Assembly: GCA_946885815.1 (NCBI GenBank)
Contig: CAMPHE010000113.1
Coordinates: forward strand, 1-6,252
Source of the DNA: an uncultured Arenimonas sp.
GTDB taxonomy: Bacteria; Pseudomonadota; Gammaproteobacteria; Xanthomonadales; Xanthomonadaceae
Direction of reading: 5' to 3'
DNA: 6,252 nt
Part shown: positions 1 through 6,252 of the stretch, piece by piece
Numbering within the stretch: the stretch's first letter is position 1
Layout: each line of letters begins with the position of its first letter
The notes under the pieces: model-generated
Told to the model about the DNA's origin: nothing
What the model saw: the letters and a program-made list of their open reading frames with translations, nothing else
Databases searched by the model: none
Made by a program: the position numbers and the translations under genes

Positions 1-2184
1 GACCTCGGCCTCGGCGACAGTCGCGTGGCGATCGAGGGCGAGGTCGGGGAACGGCTCGACCTGCATGCCCGCTTCGCGCCGCTGCAGCTGGCCGACGTGG
101 TCGCTGGCGGCAGCGGCCGCATCGACGGCACGCTGTCGCTGCGCGGCCCGCGCGAGGCCTTCGACCTGTCGGCGCAGCTGCGCGCCGCCGGCCTGCGATG
201 GGGCGAAGACCGCGTCGGGACCCTGGCGCTGCACGGCGACCTGCCCGCGCGCGCGGGGGCCGGCACGCTGCAGGCCGACGACGACGCCGGTCGCGTCGGT
301 GGCTTCGCGTTCGACCGCGTGTCGGCGACGGCGACGGGCCGCCAGTCGGACCTGCGGCTGCGCGTCGACGCCGACGGCGACAGCGACCTGGCCGCGACCG
401 CGACGCTCGCCCGCGCCGGTACGGCGTGGCGCGGCCAGCTGCAGTCGCTCGCCGTGGTGCCGGCGCGCGGCCCCCGTCTGGTGCTCGAGGACGCGTTCGC
501 GTTCCGCCTCGACGGCGACGCGACCACGTTCGATCGGGCCTGCCTGCGCGTCGACGGTGGCCGCGGCCGCGCCTGCGCGGTCGCCGACGGGCGTCGCCTC
601 CTCGTCGACGCGGACGCGGTGCCGCTGGCGCTGCTGCAGCCGTGGTTGCCGGCCGACACCGCGCTGCCGCTGGCGACGTATGGCGAGATCGCGGCGGATG
701 CGGAACTGCGGCGGCGCGGCGACGGCTGGAGCGGCACCGCGACGCTGCGCTCCGCGAGCGGCGGCCTGCGCCTCGCCGACGACGTGGACCGCGCGCTGTT
801 CGCGTATCGCGACCTCGAAGCGGACCTGTCGCTGGCCGGATCGCAGGTCGAGCTGCGGCTCGATGCCGGGCTTGCCGCCGGTGGCCGCGTCGCGGCGACG
901 CTGCGCACCGGTACCGCCGCCGGCGCACCGCTCGACGGCCGCCTGCAGCTCGACGTGCGCGACCTGACATGGCTGGAGCTGTTCTCCGAGGACCTGGCCG
1001 CGCCACGCGGCATGCTCGCCGGCACGCTGGCGATCGCCGGCACCCGCGCCGATCCGGCGCTGTCGGGCACCGCGACGCTCGCGGGCTTCGCCGCCGAGCT
1101 GCCGGCGCTCGGGCTGCGCCTCACCGAGGGGGCGTTCGAGCTGGTGGGACGCGACGACGGCGCGGTGCGCGTCACCGGCCGCGTGAGCTCCGGGGACGGC
1201 GTGCTCGCGCTCGACGGCAGCCTCGATCTGGGCGCCGACGACGCGCCGCTGGTGCTCGCGCTCGATGGCGACGACGTCACGCTCGCGAACACGCTGGAAC
1301 TGCAGGTGATCGCCGATCCCGACCTCGTGCTGCGCTGGCTGCCCGACCGCCTCGAAGTGCGCGGCACGCTCGCGGTGCCGACCGCGAGCGTCGACCTCGA
1401 ATCGCTCGACAGCAGCGTGCCGGTCTCGCCCGACGTGGTCGTCGTCGATCCGGTGGAGGCGCCGGGAGAGCAGCCGCGCGCGCGGCCGCTCGACCTGCAG
1501 CTCGCGGTGAGCCTCGGCGACGACGTGCGGCTGGAAGGCTTCGGACTCGACGGCCGGATGACCGGCGCGGTGATGCTGCGCGAGCGCCCGGGCCGCCGTG
1601 CCACCGCCACCGGCGCGCTGCAGGTCACGGGCGCGTATCGCGCCTACGGACAATCGCTGGCGATCGAACGCGCGCGTCTCGGCTTCGCCTCGTCGCCGTA
1701 CGACGACCCGACGCTGGACATCCGCGCCGAGCGCGAGTTCGACGACGTCACCGTCGGCGTGCAGGTGCGCGGCACCGCGCGGCGACCCGAAACCACGATC
1801 GTGTCGACACCGGCGATGGACACCAGCGAAGCGCTGTCGTGGCTCGTGTTCGGCCGGCCGCTGCACACGACCACCGCGGGCGAAAGCGAACGGCTCGGCG
1901 CCGCCGCGCTCGCGCTCGGCGCCGGTTCCAACCTGGTCGCGCAGCAGATCGGCGCCCGGCTGGGGCTCGACGAAGCCGGCGTCGTCGACTCGCGCAACCT
2001 CGGCGGCGCGACGCTCACGGTGGGCAAATACGTCTCGCCGCGGCTGTTCCTGAGCTACGGCGTGTCGCTGATCGGCACCGGCCAGGTCGTCACGCTGAAA
2101 TACCTGCTGTCGCGGAATTTCGACATCAGCGTCGAGTCCGGCAACGAGAACGCGGCCTCCGTGAACTGGCGCACGGAGCGCTGA
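1..2184 (+). CDS. tamB: TamB, translocation and assembly module subunit (C-terminal part, 5' end outside window)
   Basis: This is the C-terminal 727 codons of TamB, the inner-membrane-anchored, periplasm-spanning partner of the Omp85 protein TamA. The family assists assembly of some outer-membrane proteins and autotransporters, and TamB/AsmA-like proteins are also implicated in phospholipid transport to the outer membrane. The frame is open from base 1 and its first eight codons read DLGLGDSR. The GTG at 25 is therefore only an internal valine. Most of the visible protein is alternating beta-strand sequence with repeated L-x-G-T-L-x-x-x-G blocks, as expected of the long hydrophobic groove. 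The last ~220 residues carry the conserved TamB (DUF490) C-terminus: VRLEGFGLDG near residue 509, SPYDDPTLDIRAE near 565, PAMDTSEALSWLVFG from 604, and GKYVSPRLFLSYGV near 674. It ends in NWRTER. A Pro/acidic, non-beta linker lies around residues 470-498. Family TamBs are usually about 1,250-1,400 residues, so roughly half is missing to the left, including the N-terminal anchor. The frame is intact and identification is firm. Confidence 0.95.
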   Translation, partial: DLGLGDSRVAIEGEVGERLDLHARFAPLQLADVVAGGSGRIDGTLSLRGPREAFDLSAQLRAAGLRWGEDRVGTLALHGDLPARAGAGTLQADDDAGRVGGFAFDRVSATATGRQSDLRLRVDADGDSDLAATATLARAGTAWRGQLQSLAVVPARGPRLVLEDAFAFRLDGDATTFDRACLRVDGGRGRACAVADGRRLLVDADAVPLALLQPWLPADTALPLATYGEIAADAELRRRGDGWSGTATLRSASGGLRLADDVDRALFAYRDLEADLSLAGSQVELRLDAGLAAGGRVAATLRTGTAAGAPLDGRLQLDVRDLTWLELFSEDLAAPRGMLAGTLAIAGTRADPALSGTATLAGFAAELPALGLRLTEGAFELVGRDDGAVRVTGRVSSGDGVLALDGSLDLGADDAPLVLALDGDDVTLANTLELQVIADPDLVLRWLPDRLEVRGTLAVPTASVDLESLDSSVPVSPDVVVVDPVEAPGEQPRARPLDLQLAVSLGDDVRLEGFGLDGRMTGAVMLRERPGRRATATGALQVTGAYRAYGQSLAIERARLGFASSPYDDPTLDIRAEREFDDVTVGVQVRGTARRPETTIVSTPAMDTSEALSWLVFGRPLHTTTAGESERLGAAALALGAGSNLVAQQIGARLGLDEAGVVDSRNLGGATLTVGKYVSPRLFLSYGVSLIGTGQVVTLKYLLSRNFDISVESGNENAASVNWRTER

Positions 2185-2236
2185 GACTGGCCTGATCCTC
2201 CCCGCCGTCGCGTGTAAAGGGCCCATCCCCGCACCT

Positions 2237-2242
2237 GAGAGA
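2237..2242 (+). promoter_or_regulatory. Weak Shine-Dalgarno site for the beta-helix gene
   Basis: The purine run GAGAGA ends seven bases before the ATG at 2250, a normal spacing for a ribosome binding site, although the match to AGGAGG is partial. It supports 2250 as the start, as does the signal peptide that begins there. The 65-base gap after tamB also contains TGTAAA at 2213-2218, which resembles a -10 element, but I see no convincing -35 partner. The gene could therefore be read through from tamB or have its own promoter. Confidence 0.4.
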
Positions 2243-2249
2243 CACGTCG

Positions 2250-3104
2250 ATGCGCATCGCCCTTCCCCTCGCCGCCACGTCCCTGGCCCTCCTGCTCGCC
2301 GCGTCCCCCGCCCGCGCCGAAGTGCAGGACTGCATGGAGATCGCGTCGCTGCCCGCGACGATCTCGACGCAGGGCGTGTACTGCCTGAAGCACGATGTTT
2401 CCACGAACATCGCGTCCGGCGTGGCGATCGACGTGGTCACCAACAACGTCACGATCGACTGCAACGGCTACAAGATCGGCGGCCTCGCGGCCGGCGCGGC
2501 CACGCGCGCGTTCGGCATCGACGTCGACGGTCGCAGCAACGTGGTGGTCCGCGGCTGCGTGGTCCGCGGCTTCTACACCGGCCTGCGTTTCAACACGGGC
2601 AGCGGGCATGTCGCGGAAGACAACCGGTTCGAGGCGAACACGTTCATGGCGATCGCTTCGTTCTCCACCGCCGGTGACATCCTGCGGCGCAACCACGTCG
2701 TCGATACCGGCGGGAACCTGCCCGTCGCGGTCTATCCGGCCGGCGTGGCCATCGGAATCGCCGCGCAGGCCACCGACGGCCTCCTCGTCGACGACAACAA
2801 TGTCACGAACACGTTCGCCACGTCGGGCGCCGACACGTTCGCCTACGGCATCGCCGTCTACGACGGCACGGGCGTCATCCGCGACAACGCCGTCCAGAAT
2901 GTCCTGTCGAGCCCCGGGCGGTACGGGTACGGCATCCTGACGAGCGGCACCTCGGTGGTCCGCGACAATTCGCTCATCGGCGCGGGTGGCACCGGATACG
3001 GGGTGTACGCGTTCTCGGACTCGTACTGCGCCGACAACCACGTGATCGGGTTCATCACGTCGTCGATCCACCAGTGCACCGATGGCGGCGGCAACACGCC
3101 CTGA
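2250..3104 (+). CDS. Exported right-handed parallel beta-helix protein, function unknown
   Basis: This gene encodes a 284-residue protein beginning with a classical Sec signal peptide: MR, a hydrophobic core from about residue 4 to 18, and predicted cleavage after ARA at residue 23. The mature chain reads as about eight turns of a right-handed parallel beta-helix (NosD/pectate-lyase-like fold), with recurring N-x-V-x-x-x-x-V/I rungs such as NNVTIDCNGYKI (65-76), SNVVVRGCVVRGF (96-108), DGLLVDDNNVTN (176-187), GVIRDNAVQNV (208-218) and TSVVRDNSLIGAG (234-246). The N-terminal cap contains SLPATISTQGVYCLKHDV (33-50), a pattern I associate with secreted beta-helix proteins of proteobacteria and myxobacteria. 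Six cysteines (28, 45, 71, 103, 260, 276) sit mainly near the two ends and could form disulfides capping the helix. No catalytic set of a polysaccharide lyase or hydrolase is recognisable, so an enzymatic role cannot be claimed. It may bind or process a polysaccharide, or be structural. It follows tamB by 65 bases on the same strand and converges on the esterase gene. Confidence 0.85.
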   Translation: MRIALPLAATSLALLLAASPARAEVQDCMEIASLPATISTQGVYCLKHDVSTNIASGVAIDVVTNNVTIDCNGYKIGGLAAGAATRAFGIDVDGRSNVVVRGCVVRGFYTGLRFNTGSGHVAEDNRFEANTFMAIASFSTAGDILRRNHVVDTGGNLPVAVYPAGVAIGIAAQATDGLLVDDNNVTNTFATSGADTFAYGIAVYDGTGVIRDNAVQNVLSSPGRYGYGILTSGTSVVRDNSLIGAGGTGYGVYAFSDSYCADNHVIGFITSSIHQCTDGGGNTP

Positions 3105-3121
3105 CGCATGCCCCCAAAATG

Positions 3122-3149
3122 AAAAAAGGCCGCCATGTAGGCGGCCTTT
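3122..3149. terminator. Shared intrinsic terminator between convergent genes
   Basis: A perfect 10-bp stem (AAAGGCCGCC at 3125-3134, GGCGGCCTTT at 3140-3149) closes a five-base loop, ATGTA. On the minus strand the stem is followed by a run of six T (complement of 3122-3127), one C, then ATTTT, which makes a strong terminator for the esterase gene ending at 3180. On the plus strand only TTTCC follows, so termination of the beta-helix transcript (stop at 3104) should be weaker. The hairpin is 20 bases past the plus-strand stop and about 30 bases past the minus-strand stop. Confidence 0.9.
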
Positions 3150-3179
3150 CCTCGAGGCACGGCGCAGACGCGCCGCCGG

Positions 3180-4997
3180 TCAGAACGTCATGCGCAGACC
3201 GAGACTCAGGCTGCTGGCATCGCCGCCGTCGTCGCCGAAGCGGCCGCGGTACGCCGCGAACACCGTGGTCGCGTCGCCGACACGCCAGTTGGCGCCGAGG
3301 TCGGCGCTGATCCAGTCCTGCGACGGCTGGAAGCCGTCCATCGTGAAACGCCCGTTCATCGTGTTCGAACCGGCGTTGACGCGGATCACGTCGTCCTCGC
3401 TCTCGTCGTTGTGCGCCACGCGCAGGTACGGACGGAACCCGTCCTCGCTGCCGCCCATCAGCTGGTAACCGATGCGGGTGACCATCGAGTCGCGGTCGAA
3501 GCCGTCGAAGTTCATCGAACTCGCGTCGCCGCTGTCTTCCATGAACCCGTCGATCTCCTGGTTCACCCACGTGCCGCCGACGAACGGGCCGTGCTGCAGG
3601 CCGCCGGCGTCGCCGAACAGCCAGCCGAGCCCGAGCTCGGCGTAGGTCATGCCGGCGCTGGTCGAACCGCCTTCGTGGCGGGTCGTCGGGCCCATGACGA
3701 TCTCGCGGTCGAACTCGATGTCGGTGCTGCCGCCGCCGATCGCGGCGCTGACGTAACCGCCGCCGCCGAAGCGCAGCGCGCCGCCGAGCGAGGCGATCAC
3801 CGCCTTGCTGTCGATGTTCGCGCCGACCAGGTCGTTGTCGTGGTTGCCGAGCGTGATGCCGAAGCCCCAGTACGCGTTCTCGGCGATGCGATGGTTCGCG
3901 CCGACGGTGAGCGACAGCACATCGGCGTTGCCGGCGCTGTAGCCGGCGCCGCCGTCGAAGTCCTGCTCGCCGTACTGCACCGTGGCGTAGCCGCGCACCG
4001 TGCCGACATCGCGGTCGAGCTGGAAATCGGATTGCAGTTCGTCGGCCATCGCGCGGCCGTGGCTGTCGGCGAGCTGGAGGCCGCCTTCACCGGCGTACGA
4101 CACCTGCACCGGCGCGGCGATGGTGGCCATCACCACGTTGGCGAGGATCGCGTGCGCGGCCCCGGTGGGGTGCACGCCGTCGGCGAACAGATACGTCTCG
4201 TTCGTGCCCGGCAGGTACGTCACCGGCGTGCCGGCCGGATAGCAGGCGATCGAGCTGCCGCTGCAGGCCATGCCGGTGACGTTGCTGAACCCGTAGAGCG
4301 ACGGGTTCGCCATCAGCTCGTTGATCAGGCCGAACGTGTCGATCGCGATGATGCCGTCGCCCAGCTGCGCCAGGCCGGTGTTCAGCGCGGTGTTGTAGAC
4401 GTACGTGATGCCGGTCACCGACGCGGCGTTCGGCGTCGGCGCGAACTGCGGCGTGGCGCCGAGGTTGGGCAGGTTGTAGACGACGATGTAGTTCGCGCCG
4501 GCGGCCTGCAGGCGGCCGATCTGCTGCACGTACGCGGTCGCCGCGGCGACGGTGCGCGCCTGCGCGTTGGCCGGGTCGAGCGTCAGCGCCGCGAAGATGT
4601 CGTTGGCGCCGCCCCAGATGCTGTAGAGCGCGTCCGGATCGGCGACGCCGCCGGTCAGCGACAGGTACTGGGTGATCTGCGTCGGGATGTTCGGCACCGG
4701 GTTCAGGCACAGGCCGGTCGCGTTGACGCAGGCACCGCCCCACGCGAAGTTCGGGCCGTTCGCGAGCGAGTTCGCGCCCGGCAGCCCGTACGCGGCGGCG
4801 ATGATCTCGGCGAACACCGGGTCCGGGTTCGTGGTGAAGCTGCTGCCCGGCGGCAGTCCGTTCGCCGTGCCGACGTTACCGGCATCGCTGAGGCTGTCGC
4901 CGAACACGATGAGACCGCTGAAATCCTGCGCCTGGGCGGCGCCGGCGCATCCGAGGGCGAGCGCGACCGCGCCGGCCAGACGGTGGAAACGGGGCAT
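3180..4997 (-). CDS. GDSL/SGNH esterase-lipase autotransporter (EstA/ApeE type)
   Basis: This 605-residue protein is a surface-type esterase: a Sec signal peptide (1-23, cleavage after AQA), an SGNH hydrolase passenger (about 25-295) and a C-terminal autotransporter beta-barrel (about 310-605). The family blocks are clear. Block I is FGDSLSDAGN with nucleophile Ser35, block II is the Gly of NFAWGGA near 87-88, block III is GGAND with Asn132, and block V is DGVHP with Asp273 and His276. The catalytic set is complete. The C-terminus alternates polar and hydrophobic residues and ends SLSLGLRMTF, with the terminal Phe expected of a Bam-recognised barrel. Related enzymes (Pseudomonas EstA, Salmonella ApeE) remain attached to the cell surface and hydrolyse short- to medium-chain esters; substrate here is not readable. 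Two C-x6-C pairs (C90/C97, C245/C252) could be disulfides. The start at 4997 is fixed by the signal peptide and an AGGAG seven bases upstream. The frame stays open far upstream, but that part is Arg/Ala-rich shadow of the neighbouring gene. Confidence 0.95.
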   Translation of the reverse strand: MPRFHRLAGAVALALGCAGAAQAQDFSGLIVFGDSLSDAGNVGTANGLPPGSSFTTNPDPVFAEIIAAAYGLPGANSLANGPNFAWGGACVNATGLCLNPVPNIPTQITQYLSLTGGVADPDALYSIWGGANDIFAALTLDPANAQARTVAAATAYVQQIGRLQAAGANYIVVYNLPNLGATPQFAPTPNAASVTGITYVYNTALNTGLAQLGDGIIAIDTFGLINELMANPSLYGFSNVTGMACSGSSIACYPAGTPVTYLPGTNETYLFADGVHPTGAAHAILANVVMATIAAPVQVSYAGEGGLQLADSHGRAMADELQSDFQLDRDVGTVRGYATVQYGEQDFDGGAGYSAGNADVLSLTVGANHRIAENAYWGFGITLGNHDNDLVGANIDSKAVIASLGGALRFGGGGYVSAAIGGGSTDIEFDREIVMGPTTRHEGGSTSAGMTYAELGLGWLFGDAGGLQHGPFVGGTWVNQEIDGFMEDSGDASSMNFDGFDRDSMVTRIGYQLMGGSEDGFRPYLRVAHNDESEDDVIRVNAGSNTMNGRFTMDGFQPSQDWISADLGANWRVGDATTVFAAYRGRFGDDGGDASSLSLGLRMTF

Positions 4998-5004
4998 GGG
5001 AAAA

Positions 5005-5009
5005 CTCCT
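5005..5009 (-). promoter_or_regulatory. Shine-Dalgarno site of the autotransporter esterase
   Basis: On the minus strand AGGAG (complement of CTCCT) ends seven bases before the ATG whose first base is 4997. It decides the start: it matches the codon that opens a good signal peptide, whereas the upstream open extension of the same frame has no comparable start. Confidence 0.8.
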
Positions 5010-5036
5010 GTGGTGGGCTTCCTGGGGCCGCGCCAC

Positions 5037-5065
5037 ATTAACGTAAAAACAACGCTCCGTACCAC
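5037..5065 (-). promoter_or_regulatory. Possible promoter for the esterase gene
   Basis: In the 83-base gap upstream of the esterase, the minus strand has an AT-rich patch in otherwise GC-rich DNA. GTTAAT (5042-5037) matches four of six positions of a -10 element. At 17-bp spacing GTGGTA (5065-5060) matches only three of six positions of a -35 element. Transcription would start near 5030, giving a leader of about 33 bases that contains the Shine-Dalgarno site. The -35 is weak, so this is a tentative call. Confidence 0.3.
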
Positions 5066-5073
5066 CGGGTACG
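5045..5073 (-). terminator. Dyad after the propeller gene: weak terminator or operator
   Basis: The sequence CGTACC (5058-5063) and its exact inverted copy GGTACG (5068-5073) form a six-bp stem with a four-base loop, beginning seven bases after the propeller gene's TGA. In the minus direction it is followed by GAGCG and then TTGTTTTT (5052-5045). This could be a weak intrinsic terminator for the propeller gene, although the five-base spacer before the T-run is unusual. The dyad also overlaps the tentative -35 of the esterase, so an operator is the alternative. Confidence 0.35.
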
Positions 5074-5080
5074 CAGGCCC

Positions 5081-6252
5081 TCAGGGGCGGACGACGGCCC
5101 CGCGCAGCTGCGGCACGCCGTCGACCACGTCGGTCCACGCCAGCCACGCCGCGCCGTTGCGAATCTGCATCCGCGGGAAGCCGGTGGCGCGGCCGCGGCC
5201 ACGGATGGCGGCGACCTTCAGCCGGAAGTCTTCGCGTGCCAGATCCGGCGCGAGCCGCACGAGCCAGAGCGACTGACCGGCCGGCGCCTCCTCGACCCAG
5301 CTGACCCAGACGCCGGCGGCGTCGGCGGCGACGTCGACCCGTCCGTGCTGCGTCTCGCCGGTGGCGAGCGTGTGGGCCGGCGCCCAGCGCCGACCGCCGT
5401 CGGCCGACGTGGCGACGCGCACCTGCGGCGTGCCGCCGGGGGCCGTGTACCAGGCGACCCAGGCGCGACCCTCGCGCGCGGCGATCGCCGGGCCGTTCAC
5501 CGGGCACGCCGGGAACACCCAGTCGTCCGCGTGCACGCGCACCGGCGTGCTCCACGTGCCGGCGTGGAGCCGGGACACGAGGATGTCGCGCACTTCCGCG
5601 TCGCTGCGGTCGCGCCACGCGACCAGCGTCGCGTCGCCGTCGCGCGCGCTCGCCGTCTGGCAGCAGTCGCACGTGCGCGCGTCGAGTTCGCGTTCGCCGC
5701 GCTTGCGTCCGTCGGCGCCGAACGTCGCCACGCGCAGCGTCATCGCGCCCGCAGCGTCGGCATCGTCGTGGTGGCCACTCCCGGTTCGCCGCCCGTCGAG
5801 CCAGGCGATGCCGAGCGTGCCGGCCGCCTGCGGCCACAGCGTGGCGAAGCCATGTTCGGTCGGCGTACCGTCGTCGTGCACCGCGCCGAGCGCCTCGAAA
5901 TGTTCGCCGCCGTCGCGCGAGACGAACAGCCGCGTGTCGTACGCATACGTCGCCTCGCCGTTGCGCACCAGCGCATGCGCCCACAGGCTGCCGTCGGGCA
6001 GCGCCTGCAGCGCGGGGAAATCCGCCCAGTTCACGAACCAGTCGTCGCCGGATGCGACGGTGCGCGGCGGCGACCACCCGCTCGCCGGATCGTCGCCGCG
6101 ATGCCTCGCGAAGCGCAGCCGATGCCCGTCGCCGCGCTTCTCGATCCAGCTCAGCAGCAGGTCGCCGTCCGGCGCGAGCGATACGTCCGGCTGCGCCGCG
6201 GACGCCTGCGGCGGCAACGGCCAGTCGGAGATCGAAGCCGCCCGTACCCCGG
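5081..6252 (-). CDS. BNR/sialidase-like beta-propeller protein (N-terminus outside window)
   Basis: The visible 389 codons encode a beta-propeller of the sialidase/BNR superfamily, open to the right edge. The first visible residues are GVRAASISDWPL, with no stop. The TTG at 6217 is an internal leucine codon and is unlikely to be the start. Blades recur as short strands with a Trp-containing core (LLLSWIEKRG, LGIAWLDGRR, TLVAWRDR, AWVAWYT, VWVSWVEE, AWLAWTDVV). Two Asp-box motifs are seen: SRDGGEHF (111-118, numbering from the edge) and SADGGRRW (282-289). There are exactly four cysteines: CDCC at 194-197 and the Cys of PACPVNGP at 249. I do not see the arginine triad that would establish true sialidase activity, so a sialidase assignment is not justified. 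Similar proteins are usually annotated 'sialidase family' or hypothetical exported proteins. A signal peptide or lipoprotein signal, if present, lies outside. It ends 83 bases before the esterase on the same strand, so the two could be co-transcribed, although a dyad lies between them. Confidence 0.8.
   Translation of the reverse strand, partial: GVRAASISDWPLPPQASAAQPDVSLAPDGDLLLSWIEKRGDGHRLRFARHRGDDPASGWSPPRTVASGDDWFVNWADFPALQALPDGSLWAHALVRNGEATYAYDTRLFVSRDGGEHFEALGAVHDDGTPTEHGFATLWPQAAGTLGIAWLDGRRTGSGHHDDADAAGAMTLRVATFGADGRKRGERELDARTCDCCQTASARDGDATLVAWRDRSDAEVRDILVSRLHAGTWSTPVRVHADDWVFPACPVNGPAIAAREGRAWVAWYTAPGGTPQVRVATSADGGRRWAPAHTLATGETQHGRVDVAADAAGVWVSWVEEAPAGQSLWLVRLAPDLAREDFRLKVAAIRGRGRATGFPRMQIRNGAAWLAWTDVVDGVPQLRGAVVRP

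Noticed and set aside
25..27. GTG start codon for tamB
   Set aside because: The frame is open upstream to base 1, and the visible protein is only the C-terminal half of a typical TamB, so this is an internal valine.
198..2195. Second plus-strand frame of 665 codons inside tamB
   Set aside because: It is an Arg-rich out-of-frame shadow. The overlapping frame has the unmistakable TamB sequence to its conserved C-terminus.
2055..3071. Minus-strand open frame (338 codons) opposite the beta-helix gene
   Set aside because: Its composition (Val/Arg/Asp/Gly-rich) is that of a GC shadow, whereas the plus strand has a signal peptide and clear beta-helix rungs.
4945..4997. Possible lipobox (ALGC, Cys17) in the esterase signal peptide
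   Set aside because: The -3 position is Ala rather than Leu, and a good signal peptidase I site (AQA) follows at residues 21-23. An N-terminal lipid anchor would also conflict with surface display of the passenger.
3411..5276. Long plus-strand open frame (621 codons) opposite the esterase and propeller genes
   Set aside because: It is an antisense shadow caused by very high GC. Its translation is rich in Val, Arg, Ala, Asp and His, with no domain pattern, signal sequence or ribosome binding site.
4998..6077. In-frame upstream extension of the esterase, making a 965-residue protein
   Set aside because: The added 360 residues are Arg/Ala/Gly-rich with no fold pattern and overlap the propeller gene in another frame. 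The real start at 4997 has a signal peptide and an AGGAG site.
6215..6217. TTG start codon for the propeller gene
   Set aside because: The frame remains open to the window edge with plausible protein sequence (ASISDWPL), there is no ribosome binding site, and no signal peptide begins there.

Overview
The window is very GC-rich, with G or C at most third codon positions and TGA stops on all four genes. It encodes envelope proteins of a Gram-negative bacterium: a TamB C-terminus, an outer-membrane autotransporter esterase and two exported-type beta-rich proteins. The composition and gene content fit a gammaproteobacterium of the Xanthomonadales/Lysobacteraceae type (Lysobacter, Luteimonas and relatives). 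That placement is an inference from style and family content, not from a marker gene.

The left third (1-2184, plus strand) is the C-terminal 727 codons of tamB, the inner-membrane-anchored subunit of the translocation and assembly module. It enters open from the left edge, so its N-terminal anchor, and probably tamA, lie outside. After a 65-base gap comes a small plus-strand gene (2250-3104) for a secreted 284-residue right-handed parallel beta-helix protein of unknown function. A strong hairpin at 3125-3149 separates these plus-strand genes from the convergent minus-strand genes. Its U-tract is much better in the minus direction.

The right half is on the minus strand. A 605-residue GDSL (SGNH) esterase with a C-terminal autotransporter barrel (4997-3180) lies 83 bases downstream of a gene for a BNR/sialidase-like beta-propeller protein (5081 to the right edge, N-terminus outside). 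The short gap between them holds a dyad, an AT-rich patch that could include a promoter for the esterase, and a good Shine-Dalgarno site.

The theme is cell-envelope and surface function. TamB's family is known to help some autotransporters and other outer-membrane proteins assemble, and an autotransporter lies about 1 kb away in convergent orientation. A functional link between them is only a suggestion. I found no RNA genes, insertion sequences, CRISPR arrays or clear signs of recent transfer. The genes are mostly members of known families. The least understood parts are the beta-helix protein and the four-cysteine arrangement in the propeller protein.
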